Assembly: GCA_965219635.1 (NCBI GenBank)
Contig: OZ244783.1
Coordinates: forward strand, 3,348,001-3,412,000
Length of the DNA: 64,000 bases
Origin: JAPOXR01 sp965219635
GTDB lineage: Bacteria > Pseudomonadota > Alphaproteobacteria > Rhodobacterales > Rhodobacteraceae
Reading direction: 5' to 3'
Under the pieces are notes generated by a model. That model was not told the DNA's origin. It searched no databases and worked only from the letters and a program-made list of their open reading frames with translations. Positions 54,933 through 63,115 of this stretch are shown one piece after another (within the stretch, counting starts at the first letter, position 1; each line of letters opens with the position of its first letter). The translations under genes were made by a program, and so were the position numbers.

Positions 54933-56204
54933 ATGGTGGCAGACTCGGGAAGCATCCTTGACCGGCTGAAATCGCTCTATCCCAAGAGCATCGACCTGAC
55001 GCTCAACCGCCCTAAACGGCTGCTTGCGGAACTGGACCACCCAGAGAGACGACTGCCGCCGGTGATCCACTTTGCCGGAACCAATGGAAAAGGGTCGACT
55101 TTGGCCATGGTCAGGGCCGGCATGGAGGCCGCGTCCCTCGACATTCACACATATATCTCGCCGCACCTGGCAAAATTCCACGAGCGCATCCGGCTTTCCG
55201 GAGACTTGATTGGGGAATCCCACCTGGCCTCGGTTCTGACAGAGTGCGAGCGCGTGAATGACGGCAAGCCCATTTCACTTTTCGAAATCACTACTTGCGC
55301 AGCCTTCCTGGCCTTCTCGAGAACACGGGCTGATGCCCTGCTCCTGGAAGTGGGATTGGGGGGTAGGCTTGATGCAACCAATGTCGTCGATCAGCCGGAA
55401 CTCACGGTGATTTCTCCGGTGTCACTGGATCATCAGGACTATCTGGGGGACACCATTGCCAATATCGCGGGCGAAAAGGCAGGAATTCTGAAGCCAGGCG
55501 TGCCTTGCGTCCTGAGCAGGCAGCATCCCGAAGCGCTCCGGAGGATTGCTGAAATCGCTGACTCGCTGAATGCGCCGTTGCTGTTGCAGGACAGGGACTG
55601 GTTTGTCGAAGAGGCCGGCTCATGCATCAGGCATAGCGGCCCCGGGGGCACGATGGAACTTCCAAGGCCAAGACTCGTCGGTCCCCACCAGGTGGACAAT
55701 GCCGGAGCCGCGATCATGGTCCTGCGTCACATGGGATTTGAGAGGGATGTTATCTCTGCCGCCATGACCAATGCCGAGTGGCCAGGCCGCATGCAGCTTC
55801 TCAAGAGCGGGCCCCTGGTGGACGCAGCGCGGGATTCCGAAGTCTGGCTTGACGGTGGCCACAATCCGGCAGCTGGAGAAGCTGTCGCCAGTACAATCCG
55901 TTCGATGCCCGAACAGGTCACAGGGATCATCTGCGGGATGCTGGATACCAAGGACATCAAGAGTTTTCTTGCTGCTCTGAGAGGTGTGGCTGACAGGCTC
56001 TACGGCATCACCATCCCGGGAGAACCGGCAGCGCTTCCGGCAGCAAATGTCGCCGAGACTGCGCGTCAACTTGGGTTCCGGGCAGAGGCATCTTCGAATG
56101 TGGAACAGGCTGCCAGCAGGATTGCGGGCGAGGAGCCCGGTTCGCGTATTCTGGTTTGCGGGTCCTTATATCTTGCAGGCCGGATCCTGCGGGAAAACGC
56201 CTGA
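54933..56204 (+). CDS. folC: Bifunctional folylpolyglutamate synthase / dihydrofolate synthase
   Basis: A 423-residue Mur-ligase-like enzyme. IHFAGTNGKGSTLAMVRAG (P-loop), LLEVGLGGRLDATNVVD, SPVSLDHQDYLGDTIANIA, GEKAGILKPGVPCVLS and WLDGGHNPAAGEAV are the FolC signatures. Adds glutamate to dihydropteroate and folates. Co-transcribed with accD; converges with the transglutaminase-like gene five bases away. Confidence 0.96.
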   Translation: MVADSGSILDRLKSLYPKSIDLTLNRPKRLLAELDHPERRLPPVIHFAGTNGKGSTLAMVRAGMEAASLDIHTYISPHLAKFHERIRLSGDLIGESHLASVLTECERVNDGKPISLFEITTCAAFLAFSRTRADALLLEVGLGGRLDATNVVDQPELTVISPVSLDHQDYLGDTIANIAGEKAGILKPGVPCVLSRQHPEALRRIAEIADSLNAPLLLQDRDWFVEEAGSCIRHSGPGGTMELPRPRLVGPHQVDNAGAAIMVLRHMGFERDVISAAMTNAEWPGRMQLLKSGPLVDAARDSEVWLDGGHNPAAGEAVASTIRSMPEQVTGIICGMLDTKDIKSFLAALRGVADRLYGITIPGEPAALPAANVAETARQLGFRAEASSNVEQAASRIAGEEPGSRILVCGSLYLAGRILRENA

Positions 56205-56209
56205 CCTCT

Positions 56210-57007
56210 TCAACTCACGGAAATCGTTACGCTCATGGTTTCCTCGCCGCCGCCGCGCACGACGCCGGTGATCGGAGCCGCATCCGCATAGTCCCTCCCA
56301 GCAGCAATTCTCGAATGGGACTCGACGGGAGAGGTTCCGTTCGAAATATCGAAACCGGTCCAACCAAGGTCCCGAATGTAGACTTCTGCCCAGGCATGCA
56401 TTGCCTGTTGGTCGACGCAGTTTTCCATCTTGAGATAACCGCTGATGTAGCGCGCGTGCAGCCCAAGCAGCCTGGCAGCCGAAACGAATATGTGGGCATG
56501 GTCTTGGCACACTCCAGCGCCGAGCGCTGCAGCCTCCTCGGCGGTTGTCCGCACGCTTGTGCTGCCCGGCCTATAGGGTACGGTTGAGCGCACATGTTCG
56601 GACAGTTGGTGCAGGGTGGCCGGATCCTGTAAATCTGCGCCGGCAATCCGGTCGGCCAACCGTTTGATTGCCGTGCCAGATTGCGTGAGCGAGGTTTCCA
56701 GACGGTAAATCGGTGGTGGATCTTCCTGAGGGTCAGCGAAGCCAAGGCCAAGATCGTCTGATGTTTCGACCGTAGCCTGCATCTGGACAGCCAGCTTCTG
56801 CCGTCCTGCTTCCACTTCCACAAGCTCGACAGAGTTCCCGAAATGGTCGCGAAAGGAAGCGAGCAGGGAACAGCCATCCAGTGATATTTCGCGCCGTTTC
56901 ACAACTTGGCCTGCACCTGCCCAAGGTGTCATCCTGAGCTTCATTCGGCCGCCAGCGACAGGGCTTGCGTAACGAAACTCGGTCAGATGCCGAATATTGA
57001 GGAGCAT
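56210..57007 (-). CDS. Transglutaminase-like protein (bacterial transglutaminase N-terminal region + core)
   Basis: A 265-residue protein. N-terminal beta domain (residues 1-90; NIRHLTEFRYASPVAGGRMK), then a transglutaminase/protease-like core with Cys in LGAGVCQDHAHIFVSAARLL, His in AMHAWAEVYIRDLGW and Asp in TGFDISNG. The Cys-His-Asp triad is complete, so a cysteine protease, amidase or cross-linking activity is likely. No signal peptide. Function in this group is not established. Confidence 0.88.
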   Translation of the reverse strand: MLLNIRHLTEFRYASPVAGGRMKLRMTPWAGAGQVVKRREISLDGCSLLASFRDHFGNSVELVEVEAGRQKLAVQMQATVETSDDLGLGFADPQEDPPPIYRLETSLTQSGTAIKRLADRIAGADLQDPATLHQLSEHVRSTVPYRPGSTSVRTTAEEAAALGAGVCQDHAHIFVSAARLLGLHARYISGYLKMENCVDQQAMHAWAEVYIRDLGWTGFDISNGTSPVESHSRIAAGRDYADAAPITGVVRGGGEETMSVTISVS

Positions 57008-57089
57008 CAGCTCACAACATCATGCCAGCCGGTCTGGGCAGAGCTAATGTTCTGCCGAAGCGCATTCCCCTGTGCGGGGGTGCAGAAGA

Positions 57090-57410
57090 TCAGATCGAAG
57101 ATTCAATCCAGCGTTTCAGTTCGGCCTTGGGAAGTGCGCCCGTCCTGTTGGAGATCGGCTCACCGTTCTTGAAGATGAACAGTGCTGGAATTCCCCTGAC
57201 GCCGAGCCTGGATGGCGAGTCGGGATTGTTGTCGATGTCCACCTTTGCGATGTCGATCTGCCCATCGAACTCTACAGCCAGCTCTTCGAGCGCAGGAGCG
57301 ATTTGGCGGCAGGGTCCGCACCATTCAGCCCAGAAATCAACTACTACCGGAACACTGGATCCCTTCAGTTCAGTGTCGAAGTTCTCATCGGTGAGGTGTT
57401 TGATGGTCAT
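57090..57410 (-). CDS. trxA: Thioredoxin
   Basis: A 106-residue thioredoxin. VVDFWAEWCGPCRQIAPALE holds the WCGPC redox site, followed by KVDIDNNPDSPSRLGVRGIP with the cis-Pro. Start at 57410 gives the standard length; upstream frame to 57539 is rejected. GGAG about ten bases before the ATG. In many alphaproteobacteria trxA follows addA directly; here a repeat array and an inverted small gene intervene. Confidence 0.96.
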   Translation of the reverse strand: MTIKHLTDENFDTELKGSSVPVVVDFWAEWCGPCRQIAPALEELAVEFDGQIDIAKVDIDNNPDSPSRLGVRGIPALFIFKNGEPISNRTGALPKAELKRWIESSI

Positions 57411-57534
57411 TGGTGACGGTCTCCTTTGCGCACTTTTTGAAATAGATGCAGCCACCGGAGGCGTCAAGGTTCCGGCGGTTGCCCGCCTCAAGGAGGTCGT
57501 GGAGCAGCGCAAACCGGGAGCCTTGTGTTCAGCA

Positions 57535-57790
57535 ATCAAAACTGGATCAAGAAAAATGGCCGATCACCGAGTCCTCTAAGCTGTTGATATCAATGGTCTC
57601 CGATCTCGGCTTGGCCGTGATTTCCGGCCTTGGATCAAAACTGGATCAAGAAAAGAAGCCAACTGAAGAGGCAGGCTACCTGAGTGTCGGGCGGCAAGTC
57701 GGGTGAAGTCTCAGCGGCAACCAGGACGATAGGGACTGACTGAGTATGAGTGCGGCAACTGGCAGGCGAGGTCTGAGTCCAGTGCGGTCA
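57535..57790. repeat. Repeat unit 1 (outer variant)
   Basis: 256 bases. Palindrome at 57584-57593; second motif at 57634. Its second half has GTCGGGTGAAGTCTCAGCGG, which matches unit 5 rather than units 2-4. Confidence 0.9.
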
Positions 57791-58048
57791 ATCAAAACTG
57801 GATCAAGAAAAATGGCCGATGACCGAGTTCACTAAGTTGTTGATATCAATGGTCTCCGATCTCGGCTTGGCAGTGATTTCCGGCCTTGGATCAAAACTGG
57901 ATCAAGAAATCAGGCCAACTGGGGAGGCAGGCTGCCTGAGTGTCGAGCGGCAAACCGGGTGAACTCTCAACGGCAACCAGGATGACAGGAAGTGACCGAT
58001 TACCAGGGCGGCAACTGGCGGGTGCGGTCTGGGGCCGAATGTGCGCCG
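57791..58048. repeat. Repeat unit 2 (inner variant)
   Basis: 258 bases. Palindrome at 57840-57849; second motif at 57890. The second half is almost identical to that of unit 4. Confidence 0.9.
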
Positions 58049-58306
58049 ATCAAAACTGGATCAAGAAAAATGGCCGACGACCGGGTCCTCTAAGCTGTTG
58101 ATATCAATGGTCTCTGATCTTGGCTTGGCAGTGACTTCCGGCCTTGGATCAAAACTGGATCAAGAAATCAGGCCAACTGGGGAGGCAGGCTACCTGAGTG
58201 TCGAGCGGCAATCCAGGTGAACCCTCAACGGCAACCAGGATGACAGGAAGGGACCGATTACCAAGGCGGCAACTGGCGGGTGAGGTCTGGGGTCAAAAGT
58301 GCGCCG
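58049..58306. repeat. Repeat unit 3 (inner variant)
   Basis: 258 bases. Palindrome at 58098-58107; second motif at 58148. Confidence 0.9.
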
Positions 58307-58564
58307 ATCAAAACTGGATCAAGAAAAATGGCCGACGACCGGGTCCTCTAAGCTGTTGATATCAATGGCCTCTGATCTTGGCTTGGCAGTGATTTCCGGC
58401 CTTGGATCAAAACTGGATCAAGAAATCAGGCCAACTGGGGAGGCAGGCTGCCTGAGTGTCGAGCGGCAAACCGGGTGAACTCTCAACGGCAACCAGGATG
58501 ACAGGAAGGGACCGATTACCAGGGCGGCAACTGGCGGGTGCGGTCTGGGGCCGAATGTGCGCCG
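58307..58564. repeat. Repeat unit 4 (inner variant)
   Basis: 258 bases. Palindrome at 58356-58365; second motif at 58406. Confidence 0.9.
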
Positions 58565-58822
58565 ATCAAAACTGGATCAAGAAAAATGGCCGACGACCGG
58601 GTCCTCTAAGCTGTTGATATCAATGGCCTCTGATCTTGGCTTGGCAGTGATTTCCGGCCTTGGATCAAAACTGGATCAAGAAATCTGGCTGGCTGGGGAC
58701 GCAGGCTGCCTGAGTGTCAGGCGGCAAGTCGGGTGAAGTCTCAGCGGCAACCAGGATGGCAGGGAGGGACTGACTATTAGGGCGGCAACTGGCAGGAGAG
58801 GTCTTGGGCCAAGAGTGGATCG
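58565..58822. repeat. Repeat unit 5 (outer variant in its second half)
   Basis: 258 bases. First half like units 3-4 with palindrome at 58614-58623 and second motif at 58664; second half like unit 1. Confidence 0.9.
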
Positions 58823-59005
58823 ATCAAAACTGGATCAAGAAAAATCGTCGGCGATCTAGGCCGCTAAGGTATTGATATTGCAGGAACCGGAACCGGTCCC
58901 GGCAGCAATTGGTCTCCTTTGATCAAGAATCGATCAAGAAATCCGGCCGAATTCGGATGGCATCCTGTCGGGCCGTAATCGGGATGAAGGCAACTTGTCA
59001 GGCCA
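58823..59005. repeat. Repeat unit 6, degenerate and truncated
   Basis: Starts with the intact motif, then diverges: the palindrome position reads TTGATATTGC (58872-58881), the second motif becomes GATCAAGAATCGATCAAGAA near 58921, and similarity fades by about 59005. Confidence 0.8.
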
Positions 59006-59296
59006 CTCTCGAATGTCATTCAGAAGAAATCTGCGGGTAGTGCATCTCCTGGTGTTCCGGTGGCATCGGCTTAATCGTCTGGCATCTGGCGGTGCCAATG
59101 GTTCCAGTCTGGTTGGGGAGAGTAGTTCTCTACCCAAGCTGATCCAGACGGGACGGACCACTTTTGGCCATCGGGAAAGGCCAGCAACACAGTGTCATCT
59201 ACCACTATCCCTGTACTGGGCGTCTTGTGTCGTCATTGAGTTCGGCGCAATGATGCTCTCATTGGGGGTTTCCCACGGCGAGAAGGAGAGATGATT

Positions 59297-59587
59297 ATGA
59301 GCAGCAATCCGCAAGCGGCGCACAGGGTGCTTATCGACAATGAGAGAATTCGAGCAACCGAATGGCGCTTTGAGCCTGGAGAGGCCACTGGCCATCACCG
59401 GCACGAAATGGACTATATCGTGGTCCCCACTACCACAGGCCAGTTGCGGATCGTGGACAATGACGGGTCAGAGACGTTTGCTCAATTGGTGGCAGGCGAG
59501 CCTTACTTCAGATACGCCGGAGTGGAGCACGACGTGATCAACGCCGACGACAAGGTCAATGCGTTTGTCGAGATCGAGTTGAAATAA
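59297..59587 (+). CDS. Small cupin-domain protein
   Basis: A 96-residue single-domain cupin. FEPGEATGHHRHEMDYIVVP holds the first metal-binding motif (two His and Glu), and YFRYAGVEHDVINADDK the second His. Short cupins of this sort bind a metal and act as small isomerases, dioxygenases or sensor proteins; no function can be assigned. AAGGAG eight bases before the ATG at 59297 supports that start over an ATG at 59291. It runs opposite to addA and trxA, inserted between them beside the repeat array. Confidence 0.85.
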   Translation: MSSNPQAAHRVLIDNERIRATEWRFEPGEATGHHRHEMDYIVVPTTTGQLRIVDNDGSETFAQLVAGEPYFRYAGVEHDVINADDKVNAFVEIELK

Positions 59588-59588
59588 C

Positions 59589-59613
59589 GCCTGCCGTCTC
59601 TACCCGGGCGGGC
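59589..59613. terminator. Hairpin between convergent cupin and addA genes
   Basis: GCCTGCC pairs with GGGCGGGC-type sequence (seven pairs, one G-T wobble, ten-base loop) in the 30 bases between the two stops. It may serve both strands; no T-run. Confidence 0.4.
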
Positions 59614-59617
59614 CTGC

Positions 59618-62600
59618 TCACTTGAATGACTCTCCGAATTCGTCGAATTCGTCGGGATCTGTAACCTCCCGGTCTGCATCCGCCCGGGAGAGGGCGTCTT
59701 TGCAAAGTGCGGGATCCAGGTTCATCAGTTCCGATGTCCGGGTCCAGAGAATTGAGAGTTCGACTGCCCGGCCGGGATAGAGCTGTTCCAATGATTCATG
59801 ATAGGCGCCCATCTGGCGCAAGATGTGTTCCGGAACATCTGCCTCACGCACCGGAACATTCATGTTCGACTTGAAATCGACAGCGATCACACGATCGGGT
59901 GCAACAACGAGGCGGTCGATGTAGCCGAGTATCCTGTCTCCGCCCAATCCAGCGAGATTTGCGGATATGCCGACCTCAGGAATTGTGTGTTCGTCGAACA
60001 GAAAGGCGAGCTCGGGGTTATCGATAATGCGCCACGCTTCCTTGCAAACTTCTTGGCAAAGCTCTTCGCCAGCCTCTGGGTGCTTACACCGGAGAATGTC
60101 CATTGAACGCTTTGGACGTTCCGTCTCTGCGGTTTCTGGCAAGTGCTCCAGTAGCAGGTGAACCATGGTGCCGCGCACCATAGCGTCATTCCGTGTTGTG
60201 GAAGACTCATCCTTGCCGGCTGCTGCTTGTTTGCTGCCTCCCAATCCTGACGGCGATCTCAGTGGCGGTGGCAGCTTGTAATCCGGGGGAGCCTCGTGGA
60301 CCCACTTGGGGAGTATTGTCTCCAGGTCTTCTTCTTCAGGGTGGGATTCTCCGCGTGTCGGCCAGGAGCCATGCGAGTGCCTCAGAAATTCCCCCAATTG
60401 CAGATCTGCGTCCGCCTGTTCGGGAAACCCGATTGGATCGCATGGGCACTTCTCAAGACCTTGCTGGATCAACCAGTGCCAACTTTCGGGTCCGGTAGTT
60501 CCGGCGGCGGCAACGATCAACCAACTTTCGGCTCGCGTCATGGCGACATACAAAAGGCGAAGCTGTTCGTTCTCCTGTTGCTCAACATTCCATTCGTGGG
60601 CCATCTCAACAGTCTGCGGCCTGGTTTTTTCGGGGACATTCCAGAGAGGCGTGCCATCCTCGGCAATGAGAATCCCCTCGAAAAATCGGCTGACTTTTCG
60701 ATCGGAGGTGTCTGGTAGAATTACGACCGGCGACTCCAAACCCTTGGCGCCGTGCACGGTCATGACCCGGATTTCATCTCCGGCCTGATCCAGTTGGCGC
60801 TTGATCTCGAAGTCTGCGCCACTCCATTCAAGGAAGCCTGTGAGGGAGGAAGCTTCCTCTTCATCATAGGCGAGGGCCTGGTGGAGCAACGCATCAAGTG
60901 GTTCCAGAACTTCATGCCCCAGCCGCGCAGTGAGCAACTCGCGGCCATTATGGACAGTCAGCAGCCGTTCGATGAGTTCGAACGGTTTGAGGCGTTCCGA
61001 TTGTGTCTGAAGATCGCGGATGATGGCAACAGCTTCGCTATATTCGTGCTCTCTTTCTTCCAAAGACTCCCAGAGCGACACACGACGCTCTCGTTGGGAA
61101 ACCTCGAACAGTTCTTCCTCCGTCAGTCGGAAGATTGGCGATCTCAAGGCTGCGGCAAGTGAAAGATCGTCGCCGGGCGTTGCCAGAAATGACAGGACGG
61201 CTCTGACATCCTGAACCGCCAGACTCTCCAGCAGCCGCATTCGATCTGTACCAGCTACCGATAGTCCGACGGCCTTCAATTCGGCAATGATGGAATGAAA
61301 CAGCCTGTTCCGTCGACGCACCAGTATCAGTATGTCGCCGCAACGCACCGGTCTGGGGCCGTCGCCAGCGACGATGTACTCTCCATTCACCGGGTCGACC
61401 AGCCGCTGGATTTGCAAGGCAAGAAATCTTGCAAGCTTGACGTGGGCCTGCATTTCCTGGGAGATGAGCCCCGCGCCATACCACTCTACCCTGTCTGCCC
61501 TGTCCGATGGTTCTATGACTGGCCAAACATCGACCCTGCCTGGCAGATCTCCCTTGAATGCCAGATGATTGGTCCTGGCAGCAAAGCCGGGTTCATTACG
61601 GTCTTCGAAAACGCGGTCGACGACCTCAAGAATGGCTGGCGATGAGCGGAACGAATAATCAAGGTCGGACTCAACAAACCCGATGCCAGCCTGCCGGTAG
61701 CGGTTCCGGAAGTGATCGCGCATCTCGGCAAACTTTTCGGGGGCTGCACCCTGAAAGCCGTAGATGGACTGCTTCTCGTCGCCTACGGCAAAAACTGTCC
61801 GGTCCCGGTCGCGAACGCCGGCCCCTGCGGTGAATTCCTCGGCCAGGCTGGTAATGATGCTCCACTGCGTCCGGCTGACATCCTGTGCCTCGTCCACCAG
61901 GATGTGGTCTATGCCTCCGTCAAGTTTGTAGAGAACCCATTGCGCAGTTTCCGGATTGCTGAGCAACATCAACGTCTTGAGGATCAGATCGTCAAAGTCG
62001 AGGCTGGCGTTCTCGTTCTTCCGGCGTTCATATTCTGCCAGAAAGTCGATTGCGAATTCATGCAAGGCGAGTGTCTTTCTCGCAGCCTCAGTTCCCCAGA
62101 CAAATTCCCTCGCCGCCGCGATCTCTCTCATGAAGTCGTAGAGTGGCTGGCTCATGGGAACCATTTGTGCCTGCAAGTCCCTGGTCGGGAACCTGTCTGG
62201 CTTCGGGGTAAACGGTTCAGTTGCTCCTGGCCCATACAAGAATGTACTCTCCAGGATCCGGAAGTCCTCGAGAGTCGGACTGTCTGTATTCAGGAGCAGG
62301 AGTTTGTCCCTGGCGCGGAGGTCCATGGTGCTACCCCTGCTGAGCAAGTTGACTAGGTAGCGGATCAATTCGATCCTATCGTCAGCAAGCAGTCGGCGAA
62401 CAATATCTTCAACCGGAGCAAGGGGCGTATTGAGCAAGTAATGCTCGCCTATCCGTTCCTCAGGGTCATCGTCTGCGAATGCCGAGCGATTTGAAGCAAT
62501 TCCTTCGACCAGATCGGGAAGGCTTCCGATACTCAGGTATCGGGCGATTGCGCCAAAGCTGGCAGGACATTCGGTCGCAACGCTGTCTAGCACCTCTTCA

Positions 62601-63115
62601 CGCAGTTTCCGGGCAGAACGGTCGTCGAGTGAGGTGAATTGCGGCGAAACACCGGCCTCAAGCGGAAACCGTTTCAGTATGCTTGAGGCAAAGGCATGAA
62701 TTGTCTGGATCTTCAGACCGCCCGGTGTCTCCAGAGCGCGGGCAAAGAGCGTGCGCGCCCGCCGAAGCCGGTCCCGATCCAGCGAGGCCGGATCTTCGCC
62801 AAGCCGGAGCAATTCGTTTGCCAACGGCTCTTCAGGTAGCATTGACCATTCACCCAACCTTTCGAAGAGCCGGTTCTGCATGTTGGAGGCTGCCGCGGTG
62901 GTGAAGGTCAGGCACAGGATCCGTTGTGGTGGCGTGCCTGACAAAAGGAGGCGTGCAACCCTGTCGGTCAGGACCTTGGTTTTTCCGGATCCTGCGTTGG
63001 CTGAAACCCAGCTTGCATGCTCCGGGTCCGCCGCCCGCACCTGCGGGCGGGTGGCGTCATCGAACAAGGGAGCTTCGGCCACCCCTATTGCTTCACCAGC
63101 TTCAGGCCGTGTCAT
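59618..63115 (-). CDS. addA: Double-strand break repair helicase-nuclease AddA
   Basis: A 1,165-residue UvrD-family helicase with C-terminal nuclease. Walker A SANAGSGKTKVLTDRVARLL near residue 40; ILVDEAQDVSRTQWSIITSL; FAVGDEKQSIYGFQGAAPEK; MTVHGAKGLESPVVILPDTS; LRLLYVAMTRAESWLIVAA. The C-terminal PD-(D/E)XK nuclease shows GYIDRLVVAPDRVIAVDFKS. With AddB it resects broken ends and loads RecA. The ATG at 63115 (or GTG at 63124) lies inside the end of addB, so translation is coupled. Confidence 0.96.
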   Translation of the reverse strand: MTRPEAGEAIGVAEAPLFDDATRPQVRAADPEHASWVSANAGSGKTKVLTDRVARLLLSGTPPQRILCLTFTTAAASNMQNRLFERLGEWSMLPEEPLANELLRLGEDPASLDRDRLRRARTLFARALETPGGLKIQTIHAFASSILKRFPLEAGVSPQFTSLDDRSARKLREEVLDSVATECPASFGAIARYLSIGSLPDLVEGIASNRSAFADDDPEERIGEHYLLNTPLAPVEDIVRRLLADDRIELIRYLVNLLSRGSTMDLRARDKLLLLNTDSPTLEDFRILESTFLYGPGATEPFTPKPDRFPTRDLQAQMVPMSQPLYDFMREIAAAREFVWGTEAARKTLALHEFAIDFLAEYERRKNENASLDFDDLILKTLMLLSNPETAQWVLYKLDGGIDHILVDEAQDVSRTQWSIITSLAEEFTAGAGVRDRDRTVFAVGDEKQSIYGFQGAAPEKFAEMRDHFRNRYRQAGIGFVESDLDYSFRSSPAILEVVDRVFEDRNEPGFAARTNHLAFKGDLPGRVDVWPVIEPSDRADRVEWYGAGLISQEMQAHVKLARFLALQIQRLVDPVNGEYIVAGDGPRPVRCGDILILVRRRNRLFHSIIAELKAVGLSVAGTDRMRLLESLAVQDVRAVLSFLATPGDDLSLAAALRSPIFRLTEEELFEVSQRERRVSLWESLEEREHEYSEAVAIIRDLQTQSERLKPFELIERLLTVHNGRELLTARLGHEVLEPLDALLHQALAYDEEEASSLTGFLEWSGADFEIKRQLDQAGDEIRVMTVHGAKGLESPVVILPDTSDRKVSRFFEGILIAEDGTPLWNVPEKTRPQTVEMAHEWNVEQQENEQLRLLYVAMTRAESWLIVAAAGTTGPESWHWLIQQGLEKCPCDPIGFPEQADADLQLGEFLRHSHGSWPTRGESHPEEEDLETILPKWVHEAPPDYKLPPPLRSPSGLGGSKQAAAGKDESSTTRNDAMVRGTMVHLLLEHLPETAETERPKRSMDILRCKHPEAGEELCQEVCKEAWRIIDNPELAFLFDEHTIPEVGISANLAGLGGDRILGYIDRLVVAPDRVIAVDFKSNMNVPVREADVPEHILRQMGAYHESLEQLYPGRAVELSILWTRTSELMNLDPALCKDALSRADADREVTDPDEFDEFGESFK

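Larger units (their letters stand above)
57535..59005. repeat. Tandem array of 258-bp non-coding repeats, five units plus a degenerate sixth
   Basis: Units begin at 57535, 57791, 58049, 58307, 58565 and 58823, giving spacings of 256, 258, 258, 258 and 258. Every unit starts ATCAAAACTGGATCAAGAAA, repeats that motif 99 bases later, and has a perfect TTGATATCAA palindrome at offset 49 (degenerate in unit 6). Units 2-4 are nearly identical; units 1 and 5 share variants; unit 6 decays until about 59005. No protein frame of 60 codons or more is found from about 57707 to 58933 on either strand, so it is very probably non-coding. Not CRISPR (too long, no spacers, no cas genes) and not an IS (no transposase). 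Lies between trxA and the inverted cupin gene before addA. Confidence 0.93.

Noticed and set aside
57535..59005. CRISPR array
   Set aside because: Unit of 258 bases is repeated whole with no unique spacers, and there are no cas genes.
57535..59005. Repetitive protein-coding gene, since 258 is a multiple of three
   Set aside because: All six frames are closed by stops within each unit, so no long repeat protein can be made.
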